Below are positions 30,899-40,782 of a stretch of 64,000 bases of DNA, in pieces. Source of the stretch: Allochromatium tepidum (GTDB lineage Bacteria; Pseudomonadota; Gammaproteobacteria; Chromatiales; Chromatiaceae); NCBI RefSeq assembly GCF_018409545.1, contig NZ_AP024563.1, positions 726,501-790,500 on the forward strand, written 5' to 3'. The notes beneath the pieces were generated by a model. It was not told the DNA's origin. It did no database searches and saw only the letters and a program-made list of their open reading frames with translations. Each line of letters starts with the position of its first letter. Position 1 is the first letter of the stretch. A program made the position numbers and the translations under genes.

Positions 30899-31153
30899 AT
30901 GATCCAAACCATTGAGCCGGCCATCGACGAAAGTGGACAAGTGCATTTCTATCAGCCGCTAACCATCAAAGGCGTTCATAGAGCCTTGGTGACGATCCTG
31001 GACGAACTTCCCGCACAGTACATGGGGCCGGTACTGCCCGTCGTTGAACCAAACGATGCAGAACCGAAAGAACTCTTCGGTCTCTGGCGGGACTATTCGG
31101 AAACAGAATCGGTCGACGGCTATTTGAGAAATTTGCGTAAAGGGCGATTTTAA
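30899..31153 (+). CDS. Antitoxin of a PIN-toxin module
   Basis: The 84-residue protein starts at ATG 30899, shortly after CAGGAAACC, and begins IQTIEPAIDESGQVHFYQPL followed by HRALVTILDE, a pattern seen in short antitoxins encoded directly before PIN-domain toxins. Its TAA overlaps the ATG of the PIN remnant by one base (31153), which confirms the pairing. The antitoxin appears intact although the toxin is broken. The 238 bases upstream contain an inverted repeat (GGCGAGAC and GTCTCGCC near 30682-30713), possibly the end of metK transcription. Confidence 0.65.
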   Translation: MIQTIEPAIDESGQVHFYQPLTIKGVHRALVTILDELPAQYMGPVLPVVEPNDAEPKELFGLWRDYSETESVDGYLRNLRKGRF

Positions 31154-31348
31154 TGCTGATTGATACAGATGTGCTGATCTGGTACATGCGTGGTCATGCC
31201 GGCGCTTACGATAAGATTGAAAATTTGCCCGATATCACGCTATTTGATTGCAGCAACGGCTTTGGAATTAAGTGGGCCGCTTTTGACGGCTAATTCCAAG
31301 CACTATCGCATGATCAAGGGTTTGGATTTGCATCAGTTCAGGCCATGA
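31153..31348 (+). pseudogene. PIN-domain toxin remnant (VapC-like), internally deleted
   Basis: The frame begins LIDTDVLIWYMRGHAGAYDKI, the N-terminal PIN motif with its first acidic residues. After about 30 residues it changes frame, and the correct C-terminal end (SGPLLTANSKHYRMIKGLDL, stop 31346-31348) continues in another frame. Around half of a normal 125-130 residue toxin is missing. The result would not be an active RNase. Confidence 0.75.
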
Positions 31349-31399
31349 GCGTTTCTAAATTACAGTAGCGGATCAGGATGCTGTGAAAAAGCACCCATA

Positions 31400-31526
31400 G
31401 TAACCGTTCAGACCCCCTCCCCCCGGCCCCCTCCCGCCAGGGGAGGGGGAGAGGCTCAAACCTGGTTTGAACCGACTCCCTCCCCCCTTGTGGGGGAGGG
31501 TTGGGGAGGGGGGTGTGAACGCTTAC
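31400..31526. mobile_element. 127-bp MITE-like element with IS66-type ends (second copy)
   Basis: The left end is GTAACCGTTCAGACCCCC and the right end, on the other strand, GTAAGCGTTCACACCCCC (16 of 18 identical). An exact 8-base duplication, CACCCATA, flanks it at 31392-31399 and 31527-31534. Length and ends match the element at 19946, but the interior differs and is dominated by CCCTCCCC/GGGGAGGG arms. It lies at the 5' end of the DUF697 gene. Confidence 0.9.
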
Positions 31527-32228
31527 CACCCATACCCCTTCGACGGCAGCCTGGACGATGCCGACCGCACCGGCGTTCCCTATCCGCTCAGCCGCGTCAT
31601 GCTGGCCCAGCGCCTGCTGTTCGATCGGATTCCGGGCGCGCCGCCGCTGTTCGTGCCGCTGGACTTCACGCGCCCGGAACAGGGCATCGCACCGGCCGAC
31701 TATGGCGCCGAGCGCCTATGGGACGTGCTGGAGCAGACCCTGCCGGAGGTCTCGGAGCGTTTGCGCGGATGCACGACACGCTCGACCGCCATTCGCGCCA
31801 AGGTGATCCTGCCCTGGGCCATGGCGGCGGCGACGGTGAACGCCGTACCCGTCCCAGTGGCCGGCGGACTGGGGTCGGCCAGCCTGCAAGCGGCGATGGT
31901 CGTGCAGATTGCACAGCGGCTGGGTTTTCCGACCAGCTGGGATCTGTGGCGCGAGTTCGTCGGCGCACTCGGCGCCGGCTTCGCATTGGGCTTCGGCGGC
32001 AGTTGGGCGGCGCAGCAGATCCTCAAGGTCGGACTCGGCTGGGGCACGGCGATCGTCGCCTCCTGGACCTTCGCCATCACCTGGGCGATCGGCGAGGCGG
32101 CGCTCTACTACTTCAGCGAGAAGGCCGCCGGACGAGACCTGGATCGCGAACGACTGCGCGCGCGTTACCATCAAGCTCTGCGTGAGGCGCGCGATCGCTA
32201 CAAGACCCTCAAGCGCGACCGTGAATAG
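31515..32228 (+). CDS. DUF697-type membrane protein, 5' end altered by insertion
   Basis: From the GTG at 31515, which lies inside the small transposon, a 237-residue protein reads out in frame. The N-terminal part (YPLSRVMLAQRLLFDRIPG, VPLDFTRPEQGIAP) resembles the tail of a GTPase domain. The rest is a DUF697-like region with hydrophobic helices (AMAAATVNAVPVPVAGGLGS, FVGALGAGFALGFGGSWAA, WTFAITWAIGEAALYYF) and a basic C-terminus. Without the insertion the frame continues upstream as ADQDAVKKHPYPFDG to a TAG near 31366, so the native start was perhaps GTG 31383, or the gene is a truncated GTPase-DUF697 protein. Cellular role unknown. Confidence 0.6.
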   Translation: MNAYHPYPFDGSLDDADRTGVPYPLSRVMLAQRLLFDRIPGAPPLFVPLDFTRPEQGIAPADYGAERLWDVLEQTLPEVSERLRGCTTRSTAIRAKVILPWAMAAATVNAVPVPVAGGLGSASLQAAMVVQIAQRLGFPTSWDLWREFVGALGAGFALGFGGSWAAQQILKVGLGWGTAIVASWTFAITWAIGEAALYYFSEKAAGRDLDRERLRARYHQALREARDRYKTLKRDRE

Positions 32229-32239
32229 GAGCGGCCGAC

Positions 32240-33778
32240 ATGACGCAGACGTCTGCATGGCGTGAATTGAGGCGGCATCATCGGCGCGAACTCTGGTGGC
32301 TGGGACTGCTCGGCGCCCTGATCCTGATTCCATGGCTGGCCGGACTGGCGGCCGGCGTCTGGTTCATCGCGCATCAGGGTTGGACCTGGTATTGGTGGGT
32401 CGGCTCGGTGCTGCTGATCACGCTTGGCTTCTGGCTGGCGCTGTCGAAGCTGCATCGGCCACAGCCGCCGCGCGTCACGCTGCCTTTCGCCTCTCCAGGG
32501 GCCTCGGAGGCCGAGCGCGTCGCCCGGCAGGCCGTGCGCCGGCGTGCTGAAGCCGTCGAGGCTGGGGATCTGGACAGCTTCGAGGCCATCGCTCCCCTGA
32601 TACAGGGGGCCTTTCATGACGTGGCTCAAGCCTATTCACCGGACGATCAGGCGGCGTTGTGGCGCTTCACGCTGCCGGAACTGCTGTTGATGGTGGAGGA
32701 TTTTGCACAGCGTCTGCGCACGAGGGTGCTGCTGGAGCAGCCGATGGTTCGGCACATCGAGCTGTCCTGGGTCGTCACGCTCCTGGATCTGGCCGGCCCG
32801 GTCGGCCGCTGGTGGAGCGTCCTGCGTCTGTTGCGCTGGGTCGATCCGAGCCAGGCGCTGTTGGCGGAGTTGCGCGGCGGTTTGACGGGCAAGGTGTTCA
32901 GCGTTGTCGGCGAGACGGCGAAGGCACAGGTCGGCGTGATCCTGATCGAGCAGGCCGGCGAGACGGCGATCAAGCTGTACTCCGGCACGTATCGGCGTCG
33001 GGTCGATGAGTTACGGCCGACCGCGCCGCAACCTCTCCCGGAAACGCCGGACGCCCCGCTGACGATCCTGCCGGCTGGACGCCGGAATGCCGGCAAGTCC
33101 GCCCTGCTCAATGCCCTGCTGGGCAAGGCCGGAGAGCCGGTTGGTTTGCTGACGCCCGCAACGGCGGACTGTCGCGCCTATGAATTTCAGTCGGCACAGG
33201 CCGGTAAGCTGATCCTGGTCGACTGTCCCGGCAGTGACGGCCAGCCGAAAGAACCCTGGCCGGCCCAGGCCGCGCAGAGCGATCTGGTGCTGTGGGTCGC
33301 GGCGGCGAATCGCGCCGATCGTGCCGCCGATCAACGCGCGCTGGCCGCACTCGATGCCCTGACCGAACGCAGCCGGACGGCACGCCGCATCCCGCGCGCG
33401 CTGGTGCTGACCCATGCCGATAAACTCGACCCGCCGTAGGAGTGGACGCCTCCGTATGACCCGGATCAGGGGCTGGGTCTGAAGGAACGCGAGATGCGCG
33501 AGGCGCGTCAGGCGGCCTGTGAGCAACTCGACGTGCCCCTGCATCAGTGTGCGCTGGTGGCCATCCGTCCCGGTGAGCCGCTCTGGAATCGTGAGGCCCT
33601 GGAGCAGGCCATCATTCAGGTTTTGCCCGAGGCACAGCAGAAACGGCTCGAACGTGGGTTGGGCAAGGACGGTTGGTTCAGGACGTCGAAAGACATCGTG
33701 CTCACAGCGCCGAATCTCATCGACACTTTCAAATCATTCGCCGGCCGGATGCTGAGCCGGACATGGCGATCGCCATGA
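32240..33778 (+). pseudogene. Membrane-associated GTPase gene with in-frame amber codon
   Basis: The 5' part (32240-33439, 399 residues) has two N-terminal membrane helices (WWLGLLGALILIPWLAGLAA, TWYWWVGSVLLITLGFWLAL) and a GTPase domain: G1 GRRNAGKSALLNALLG, G3 VDCPGSD and G4 LTHADKLD. A TAG at 33437-33439 interrupts it just after G4. The same frame continues for 112 residues (EWTPPYDPDQGLGLKER, then ALVAIRPGEPLWNREALEQA), which is the expected rest of the domain. A single change (for example TGG to TAG) explains it. The gene follows the DUF697 gene by 11 bases, suggesting an operon of related function. Confidence 0.7.
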
Positions 33779-33840
33779 CCGCGTATCGTCTACGGTTCGC
33801 GAACGAAGAAGACGATGTACTTCGATCCGAAGGTAGGATC

Positions 33841-33846
33841 TATAAT
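33841..33846 (+). promoter_or_regulatory. Candidate -10 box upstream of the SAH riboswitch
   Basis: A perfect TATAAT lies about 105 bases upstream of the riboswitch core, the right position for an ahcY promoter. No good -35 box at 16-18 bases is seen, so this is tentative. Bases 33779-33950 contain no gene. Confidence 0.35.
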
Positions 33847-33951
33847 GCCGATTTGACCCGCATGACCGCCCGATGCAGAAGCGCTTCGCCGGATAGGGCG
33901 ATGACGGGCGAGGAATTCCGCGTCATGGCCCCACTTTAACCCAGACACGCC

Positions 33952-34043
33952 TTCCACCGAGGAGCGTTGCAACCCGAATCCACGACGTTGGATTCCGGCC
34001 AGGCTCGGTGGCGGGATTTCACTGTTCCAACGGCGCTCACTCA
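33952..34043 (+). promoter_or_regulatory. S-adenosylhomocysteine (SAH) riboswitch
   Basis: The segment contains the SAH riboswitch core: CCGAGGAGCGTTGCAACC at 33957-33974, a variable hairpin (CGAATCC...GGATTCC type), AGGCTCGG at 34001-34008 pairing back to CCGAG, and TTCCAACGGCGCTCAC at 34025-34040 forming the pseudoknot strand with GAGCG. It lies just upstream of ahcY, its known target gene. SAH binding would increase ahcY expression and so clear the inhibitory by-product of methyl transfer. The start codon follows about 25 bases later, consistent with control of translation. Confidence 0.9.
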
Positions 34044-34066
34044 CGTTCTATCGAGGTCTGATTCAC

Positions 34067-35473
34067 ATGAGTGAGTTCACCGACTACAAGGTTGCCGACA
34101 TCGATCTGGCCGGTTTCGGCCGCAGGGAGATCGCCATCGCCGAGACCGAAATGCCCGGTCTGATGGCCATCCGCCGCAAGTACGCCGCTTCCAAGCCGCT
34201 GGCCGGCGCGCGCATCACCGGCAGCCTGCACATGACCATCCAGACCGCCGTGCTGATCGAGACCCTGGTCGATCTCGGCGCCCAGGTGCGCTGGTGCTCC
34301 TGCAACATCTTCTCCACCCAGGACCACGCCGCCGCCGCCATTGCGGCGCGCGGCATCCCGGTCTATGCCTGGAAGGGCGAGACCCTGGAGGAATACTGGT
34401 GGTGCACCGAGCAGGTCATCAACTGGCCCGACGGCAAGGGTCCGAACATGATCCTCGACGACGGCGGCGACGCGACCCTGTTGGTCCACAAGGGTGTAGA
34501 GTTCGAGAAGGCCGGCGCCGTGCCTGCGCCCAAGGCCGACGACAACGAGGAATGGACCGCGATCCTCGGCGTGCTGGGCCGCACCTTCGAGCGCGACCGC
34601 GAGCACTGGCACAAGCTCGCCGCCGACATCAAGGGCGTGACCGAGGAGACCACCACCGGTGTGCACCGTCTCTATGAGATGGCCAAGAGCGGCACTTTGC
34701 TGTTCCCCGGCATCAACGTCAACGATTCCGTCACCAAGTCCAAGTTCGACAACCTCTACGGCTGCCGCGAGTCGCTGGTCGACGGCATCAAGCGTGCCAC
34801 CGACGTCATGATCGCCGGCAAGATCGCCATGGTCTGCGGCTATGGCGACGTGGGCAAGGGCTGCTGCCAGTCGCTGCGTGGATTGGGCGCCACCGTGTGG
34901 GTGTCCGAGATCGACCCGATCTGCGCGCTGCAAGCCGCGATGGAAGGCTATCGTGTCGTGACCATGGAAGACGCGGCCCCGGTCGCCGACATCTTCGTCA
35001 CCGCCACCGGCAACCTCAACGTCATCACCCATGACCACATGGCGGCGATGAAGGATCAGGCCATCGTCTGCAACATCGGTCACTTCGACAACGAGATCGA
35101 TGTCGCCGGCATCGCCAAGTATGAGTGGGAGGAGATCAAGCCGCAGGTCGATCACGTCATCTTCCCCGACGGCAAGCGCATCATCCTGCTGGCTAAGGGC
35201 CGTCTGGTGAATCTGGGCTGCGCGACCGGGCATCCGAGCTTCGTCATGTCCAACAGCTTCACCAACCAGGTGCTGGCGCAGATCGAGCTGTTCACCAAGA
35301 CCGAGCAGTATCCGGTCGGCGTCTATGTGCTGCCCAAGCATCTCGACGAGGACGTGGCGCGGCTGCATCTCGAAAAGATCGGCGCCAGGCTGACGGTGCT
35401 GTCCAAGACCCAGGCCGACTACATCGGCGTGGCGGTCGAGGGTCCGTACAAGCCGGATCATTATCGCTACTGA
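34067..35473 (+). CDS. ahcY: Adenosylhomocysteinase
   Basis: AhcY hydrolyses S-adenosylhomocysteine to homocysteine and adenosine with a bound NAD. The 468-residue length fits bacterial enzymes. Landmarks are [40 protein letters not shown], the NAD loop [11 protein letters not shown], and the C-terminal [13 protein letters not shown] with the conserved lysine and tyrosine. Control by the upstream SAH riboswitch is expected. metF follows after 79 bases, so a methyl-cycle operon with metK nearby is likely. Confidence 0.98.
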   Translation: MSEFTDYKVADIDLAGFGRREIAIAETEMPGLMAIRRKYAASKPLAGARITGSLHMTIQTAVLIETLVDLGAQVRWCSCNIFSTQDHAAAAIAARGIPVYAWKGETLEEYWWCTEQVINWPDGKGPNMILDDGGDATLLVHKGVEFEKAGAVPAPKADDNEEWTAILGVLGRTFERDREHWHKLAADIKGVTEETTTGVHRLYEMAKSGTLLFPGINVNDSVTKSKFDNLYGCRESLVDGIKRATDVMIAGKIAMVCGYGDVGKGCCQSLRGLGATVWVSEIDPICALQAAMEGYRVVTMEDAAPVADIFVTATGNLNVITHDHMAAMKDQAIVCNIGHFDNEIDVAGIAKYEWEEIKPQVDHVIFPDGKRIILLAKGRLVNLGCATGHPSFVMSNSFTNQVLAQIELFTKTEQYPVGVYVLPKHLDEDVARLHLEKIGARLTVLSKTQADYIGVAVEGPYKPDHYRY

Positions 35474-35552
35474 TGACGGATCGTCCGTCGTCCTGAATCG
35501 CCGGTCGCGTGCCTCGGTGCGCGACCGGCGCTGTCATTTTGGAGCCTGCCGC

Positions 35553-36410
35553 ATGACAACATCCGAGACCCCGAAGCGGGTCTACAGTGTCGAGCTGTTC
35601 CCCCCCAAGACCGCCGAGGGGATGGACAAGCTCAAGCAAGAAATCCCGAAGATCGATGCCCTGGGTCCGGCGTATTTCTCCGTGACCTATGGGGCGGGCG
35701 GCTCGACCCGCGAAGGGACGTTCGAGACCGTCGCCTGGCTGCGTGCGCAGGGCATCGACACCGCGCCGCATCTGGCCTGTATCGGCTCGACGCGCGATCA
35801 GGTGCGCGAGATCCTGGCGCACTACCACGAGCAGGGCATCAATCGCCTGGTGGCGCTGCGCGGCGACCTGCCCTCCGGCATGGGCGCGGGCAACAGCGGC
35901 GACTTCCGTTATGCCAACGAGCTGGTGAGCTTCGTGCGCGCCGAGTTCGGCGACGCCTTCGTGATCGAGGTCGCGGCCTATCCCGAGTATCACCCGCAAT
36001 CGGGAAGCCCGGCGCGCGATCTGGAGAACTTCAAGCGCAAGGTGGAGGCGGGCGCCGAGGCTGCCATCACGCAGTATTTCTACAACGCCGATGCCTATTT
36101 CGGCTTCGTGGAGAGCTGTGAGCGCGCCGGGATCGCCATCCCCATCGTTCCCGGCATCATGCCGATCACCAACTACACCCAGCTCGCGCGCTTCTCGGAC
36201 GCCTGCGGGGCCGAGATCCCGCGCTGGATCCGGCGGCGGCTCGAAGGCTATGGCGACGATGTCGAGAGTATCCGCGCCTTCGGGCACGAGGTGGTGCTCG
36301 GCCTCTGTCGTCGGCTGATCGAGGGCGGCGCACCCGGACTGCACTTCTACACCATGAATCAATCCGGGCCGGTGACGCGCCTGTGGTCTGAATTGGGCCT
36401 GTCGGATTGA
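35553..36410 (+). CDS. metF: 5,10-methylenetetrahydrofolate reductase
   Basis: MetF is a flavoprotein that makes 5-methyltetrahydrofolate, the methyl donor for methionine synthesis. The 285-residue protein from ATG 35553 has GGAG upstream. Family blocks are SVELFPPKTAEGMDKL, FSVTYGAGGSTREGT and ITQYFYNADAYFGFV. The frame also opens further upstream at 35517, without a good ribosome site. It follows ahcY and is closed by an intrinsic terminator at 36483. Confidence 0.96.
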   Translation: MTTSETPKRVYSVELFPPKTAEGMDKLKQEIPKIDALGPAYFSVTYGAGGSTREGTFETVAWLRAQGIDTAPHLACIGSTRDQVREILAHYHEQGINRLVALRGDLPSGMGAGNSGDFRYANELVSFVRAEFGDAFVIEVAAYPEYHPQSGSPARDLENFKRKVEAGAEAAITQYFYNADAYFGFVESCERAGIAIPIVPGIMPITNYTQLARFSDACGAEIPRWIRRRLEGYGDDVESIRAFGHEVVLGLCRRLIEGGAPGLHFYTMNQSGPVTRLWSELGLSD

Positions 36411-36482
36411 GAATTTTCAAATCATTCATGGTTCCGGGTTGCTAATCTCAGCCACCGAAATCATCCACTCCTCCTTGCTCAA

Positions 36483-36516
36483 GGCCGCCTACTGATTTGG
36501 GGCGGCTTTTTCTTTT
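36483..36516 (+). terminator. Intrinsic terminator after metF
   Basis: GCCGCC at 36484-36489 pairs with GGCGGC at 36501-36506, followed by TTTTTCTTTT. It ends the ahcY-metF transcript about 75 bases past the metF stop. Confidence 0.85.
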
Positions 36517-36628
36517 CTGCATCTCTGCATGACGGGTCGCTCCGGTCGAGACGTGCCGCGCGGCGGATGGAATAATGCGCCATTGCATCCATCAACCACC
36601 CCCGGCCACCCGGCCTGAGACCCACGCC

Positions 36629-37945
36629 ATGTCCGACCTCGATCGACTCTACCGACTCGGCCCGATCCACCTTGCACCCAGCGTCACGCGCATGCAGGCC
36701 GCGACCCTGCTGTTCGGCGCCTTCTTCTCCATCGGTCTGATGACCTTCATCGCCGTCGGGCAGACCTATATCCTCAACGCCCATCTCGGCATCCCGACCG
36801 ACGTGCAGGGCACCATCAGCGGCGATCTGGTGTTCTGGACCGAGATCATCACCCTGGCGCTGTTCATCCCCGCCGGCATCCTGGTCGACCGTGTCGGCCG
36901 GCGTCTGATCTTCGCCATCGGTTTTATGCTGCTGGCCGTGACCTATGTCCTCTATCCGATGGCCGGCTCGGTCGACGAACTCTATCTCTACCGCATCGTC
37001 TATGCGCTGGGCGTGGTCACGGTCGCCACGGCGCTCTCGACCGTGATGGCCGACTATCCGGCCGAACGCTCCCGCGGCAAGCTGGTGGCCACCGTGGGGG
37101 TGCTCAGCGGGCTGGGGATCGTCGTCATCAACCAGTTCTTCGGCGGGCTGCCGAAAAGTCTGACGGCGCATGGGATGGAGGCTGTCCAGGCGGGTTATGT
37201 CACCCATTACATCGTGGCCGGCATCGCGGTGGTGGTGGCGGTTATGGTCTGGCTGGGACTCCAGAAGGGCACGCCGATGCATCATGAGGAACGCCCGTCG
37301 GTGCGCGATCTGTTCGTCAGCGGTTTCGCACAGGCGCGCAATCCGCGCATCCTGCTCGCGTATCTGGCCGCCTTCATCGCGCGCGGCGATCAGTCGGTCA
37401 ATGCCGTCTTCCTGATCCTGTGGGGCACGACGGCTGGGCTGGCGGCGGGGATGGATTCGGCCGAGGCGGTCAAGAACGGCACCATCATCTTCGTGCTGGC
37501 TCAGGTTTCGGCTCTGGTGTGGGCGCCGATCATGGGGCCGTTCATGGACCGGATGGACCGGGTGACGGGACTGGCGCTGTCGATGGCGCTGGCGGCCGTC
37601 GGCAATCTGGCGGTGATCTGGATGGTCGACCCGACGCCCGGCTCGGCCTGGTTCTTCTGCGTGCTGCTCGGCATCGGTCAGATCAGCGTCTACCTGGCCT
37701 CGCAGTCGCTCGTGGGGCAGGAGGCGCCGCTGAACAAGCGCGGCTCGGTGATGGGCGCGTTCAATGTCGCCGGTGCGATCGGCATCCTGATCATCACGGC
37801 GATCGGCGGGCGGCTGTTCGATGGGGTCGCACCCTATGCGCCCTTCGTGCTGGTGGGTGCGGTCAATGTGGGGCTGCTGGTGCTCTGTGTGGTCGTGCGG
37901 CTGAGCGGACCGGCCAAGCCGGCTGTGGCGCTGGAGAAGGTCTGA
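36629..37945 (+). CDS. MFS transporter
   Basis: The 438-residue protein has about 12 hydrophobic segments, for example AATLLFGAFFSIGLMTFIAV, LIFAIGFMLLAVTYVLYPMA and GAIGILIITAIGG. The loop ILVDRVGRRLIFAIG has the MFS motif-A style pattern between helices 2 and 3. It is therefore a major facilitator superfamily permease of the inner membrane; the substrate cannot be read from sequence. I use ATG 36629; a longer frame starts at 36575. It stands alone between metF and the fitAB pair. Confidence 0.85.
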   Translation: MSDLDRLYRLGPIHLAPSVTRMQAATLLFGAFFSIGLMTFIAVGQTYILNAHLGIPTDVQGTISGDLVFWTEIITLALFIPAGILVDRVGRRLIFAIGFMLLAVTYVLYPMAGSVDELYLYRIVYALGVVTVATALSTVMADYPAERSRGKLVATVGVLSGLGIVVINQFFGGLPKSLTAHGMEAVQAGYVTHYIVAGIAVVVAVMVWLGLQKGTPMHHEERPSVRDLFVSGFAQARNPRILLAYLAAFIARGDQSVNAVFLILWGTTAGLAAGMDSAEAVKNGTIIFVLAQVSALVWAPIMGPFMDRMDRVTGLALSMALAAVGNLAVIWMVDPTPGSAWFFCVLLGIGQISVYLASQSLVGQEAPLNKRGSVMGAFNVAGAIGILIITAIGGRLFDGVAPYAPFVLVGAVNVGLLVLCVVVRLSGPAKPAVALEKV

Positions 37946-38035
37946 ACTTCGGCGTTCGAATAGGCGCGTAGCATGCCCTCATCGGCGTGCTATCATGCTA
38001 TCTATTACGAAATGCCGCTCATGGGTAAAGCTGTC

Positions 38036-38284
38036 ATGGCACAAGTCATCGTCAGAGAGCTGGAAGATGTCGTCAAACAGGGACTCAAGCGCCGCGCCGC
38101 GCGTCACGGAAATAGCATGGAAGAAGAAATCCGCGAGATTCTCCGGAATGCGGTTCGTCAAGAGCAAGCCCCGCCCAGTCGGCTGGGTTCACGCATTGCC
38201 GCTCGTTTCAGAGGCCAGGGACTCGACACGGATCTGCCCGAACTCCAGGGTTCCGAGGCGCGGGCAGCGACGTTCGACCAATGA
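38036..38284 (+). CDS. fitA: FitA-type ribbon-helix-helix antitoxin
   Basis: The 82-residue protein begins AQVIVRELEDVVKQGLKRRA and continues RHGNSMEEEIREILRNAV, the ribbon-helix-helix pattern of FitA antitoxins, with a C-terminal toxin-binding tail. It binds DNA as a dimer and represses its operon. The start at 38036 excludes an upstream 21-residue extension without family character. Its TGA overlaps the fitB ATG (ATGA at 38281-38284). Confidence 0.85.
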   Translation: MAQVIVRELEDVVKQGLKRRAARHGNSMEEEIREILRNAVRQEQAPPSRLGSRIAARFRGQGLDTDLPELQGSEARAATFDQ

Positions 38285-38712
38285 TCGTCCTCGATACCAA
38301 CGTGCTGTCCGCCTTGATGCAATCGCAGCCGGAGGCCGGCGTCGTGGACTGGCTCGATCAGCAACCCGCCGAGTCCGTCTGGACGACTGCGATCAACGTG
38401 TTCGAGATCCGCTACGGCCTGCATCAACTGGCGCACGGCAAGCTTCGGCGCGCCCTGGAGGAAGCCTTCACGGCCTTGCTCGACGAAGACCTGGAAGGTC
38501 GCGTATTGGCATTTGACACAGCGGCGGCCGATCAGGCCGCGAGGTTGGCCGGTGAACGGCGTCGAGCAGGGCGTCCCGTGGATATGCGGGACACTCAGAT
38601 CGCCGGAATCTGCGAAGCCCGCAACGCCACCCTCGCGACCCGCAACACGCGCCATTTCGAGGATCTCCGCACTCCGGTCGTCAATCCCTGGAACGAACAA
38701 GGCGCGGTCTGA
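38281..38712 (+). CDS. fitB: FitB-type PIN-domain toxin
   Basis: The 143-residue PIN protein starts IVLDTNVLSALMQSQPE with the first conserved aspartate, has the INVFEIRYGL segment with glutamate, and MRDTQIAGICEARNATLATRN with the second acidic pair. It matches FitB/VapC-type ribonucleases of full length. It is translationally coupled to fitA. An active module is likely because every acidic residue is in place. Confidence 0.9.
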   Translation: MIVLDTNVLSALMQSQPEAGVVDWLDQQPAESVWTTAINVFEIRYGLHQLAHGKLRRALEEAFTALLDEDLEGRVLAFDTAAADQAARLAGERRRAGRPVDMRDTQIAGICEARNATLATRNTRHFEDLRTPVVNPWNEQGAV

Positions 38713-38745
38713 GCCGCGCCTTGCTTCAAACGGGCCGGATCGCGA

Positions 38746-40782
38746 TCAGAGCAGCGGCACCAGGAGCAGCGCCACGATGTTGATGATCTTGATCAGCGGG
38801 TTGATGGCCGGACCGGCGGTGTCCTTGTAGGGATCGCCGACGGTGTCGCCCGTAACGGCCGCCTTGTGGGTCTCGGACCCCTTGCCGCCGAAGTTGCCTT
38901 CCTCGACATACTTCTTGGCGTTGTCCCAGGCGCCGCCGCCGGTACACATCGAGATCGCGACGAACAGACCCGTGACGATGGTGCCGATCAGCATACCGCC
39001 GAGCGCGCGGATACCGGCGCCGTCGCCCATGAGGATGTTCATGCCGATGGCCACCGCGACCGGAACCAGGATCGGCAGCAGCGAGGGGATGACCATCTCC
39101 TTGATCGCCGCACGGGTCAGCAGATCGACGGCGCGCGAATAATCCGGCTTGGCCGTGCCCTCCATGATGCCCTTGATCTCGCGGAACTGACGGCGCACCT
39201 CGATCACCACGGAGCTCGCCGCGCGACCGACGGCCTCCATCGCCATGGCGCCGAACAGATAGGGCACCAGACCGCCGATGAACAGACCGATGATGACCGC
39301 CGGATCGGACAGGCTGAAGACCTGCATCTTGTCGGCGACTTCCAGGTTGTGGGTGTAGTCGGCGAACAGCACCAGCGCCGCCAGACCCGCCGAACCGATG
39401 GCGTAACCCTTGGTCACGGCCTTGGTGGTGTTGCCGACGGCGTCGAGCGCGTCCGTGGTCTTGCGCACGTCCTCGGGCAGACCGGACATCTCGGCGATAC
39501 CGCCGGCGTTGTCGGTGATCGGGCCATAGGCGTCGAGGGCGACGATCATGCCGGCCATCGACAGCATGGCGGTGGCGGCGATGGCGATACCGTAGAGATC
39601 GGCGGCCAGATAGGCGGCCCAGATCCCGACGCAGACGGCGAGCACCGGCAGGGCGGTGGACTTCATGGAAACCGCGAGACCCGCGATGACGTTGGTGGCA
39701 TGTCCGGTCTGCGAGGCCTCGGCGACATACTGGACCGGATGGTACTCGGTCGCCGTGTAGTACTCGGTGATGAACATCAGCGCCGCCGTCAGGCCCAGAC
39801 CGATGAGCGCGCAGAACAGCATCGAGAAGAAGTGCTCGCCCATGATCAGGCCGGTGACGATGGCGAAGAAGACGAACGCCAGACCGCCTGCGACCGCCGT
39901 ACCGCGATAGAGGGCGTTCATGATCTTGCCGCCCTCGTTGGCCTTGACGAAGAAGGCGCCGACGATCGAGGCGATGATGGAGACCGCGCCCAGGGCGAGC
40001 GGATAGAGGACATAGTCCATGTTCACGTCGCCGTCGGCGCCCTTGAACATGAGTCCGCCCAGAACCATGGTGGCGATGATGGTGACGGCGTAGGTCTCGA
40101 ACAGGTCGGCGGCCATGCCGGCGCAGTCGCCGACGTTGTCGCCCACGTTGTCGGCGATGACCGCCGGGTTGCGCGGGTCGTCCTCGGGGATGCCGGCCTC
40201 GACCTTGCCGACCAAGTCGGCGCCGACGTCGGCGCCCTTGGTGAAGATACCGCCGCCCAGTCGGGCGAAGATGGAGATCAGCGAGCCGCCGAAGGCCAGA
40301 CCGACCAGGGCATGGAGCGCCGCTTCGTTGGCGCCCAGATACATGAAGTAGCCGGCCACGCCGATCAGACCCAGACCGACCACCAGCATGCCGGTCACGG
40401 CGCCGCCGCGGAAGGCGATGGCCAGGGCCGATTCCAGGCTGACGGTAGCGGCTTGCGCGGTACGCACGTTGGCGCGCACCGACACGTTCATGCCGATATA
40501 ACCAGCGAGACCCGAGAGAATCGCGCCGACGGCGAAGCCGCCCGCCGTGGCCAGATCGAGAAACAGCCAGAGCACGAGAAAGAGTCCCGCGCCCACCAGG
40601 CCGATGGTGGTGTACTGCCGATTGAGGTAAGCCCGAGCGCCGGTTTGGACGGCGGCGGCGATCTCCCGCATCCGTTCGGAACCGGCCGACTGGGCGGTGA
40701 TCCAGGCCACGACCGCGAGGCCGAAGGCGATGGCCAGGCCCCCAGAGCCGATGGCGAGCCAAAGAACGAAATCTGTCGACAT
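38746..40782 (-). CDS. hppA: Membrane proton-translocating pyrophosphatase
   Basis: This integral membrane pump hydrolyses pyrophosphate and moves protons, or yields PPi in the reverse direction. The 678-residue protein has about 16 membrane helices and the catalytic loop [20 protein letters not shown] followed by [12 protein letters not shown]. The segment [19 protein letters not shown] has lysine where K+-dependent enzymes have alanine, so it should be the K+-independent, H+-pumping type. Such pumps are typical of phototrophic purple bacteria. Confidence 0.96.
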   Translation of the reverse strand: MSTDFVLWLAIGSGGLAIAFGLAVVAWITAQSAGSERMREIAAAVQTGARAYLNRQYTTIGLVGAGLFLVLWLFLDLATAGGFAVGAILSGLAGYIGMNVSVRANVRTAQAATVSLESALAIAFRGGAVTGMLVVGLGLIGVAGYFMYLGANEAALHALVGLAFGGSLISIFARLGGGIFTKGADVGADLVGKVEAGIPEDDPRNPAVIADNVGDNVGDCAGMAADLFETYAVTIIATMVLGGLMFKGADGDVNMDYVLYPLALGAVSIIASIVGAFFVKANEGGKIMNALYRGTAVAGGLAFVFFAIVTGLIMGEHFFSMLFCALIGLGLTAALMFITEYYTATEYHPVQYVAEASQTGHATNVIAGLAVSMKSTALPVLAVCVGIWAAYLAADLYGIAIAATAMLSMAGMIVALDAYGPITDNAGGIAEMSGLPEDVRKTTDALDAVGNTTKAVTKGYAIGSAGLAALVLFADYTHNLEVADKMQVFSLSDPAVIIGLFIGGLVPYLFGAMAMEAVGRAASSVVIEVRRQFREIKGIMEGTAKPDYSRAVDLLTRAAIKEMVIPSLLPILVPVAVAIGMNILMGDGAGIRALGGMLIGTIVTGLFVAISMCTGGGAWDNAKKYVEEGNFGGKGSETHKAAVTGDTVGDPYKDTAGPAINPLIKIINIVALLLVPLL

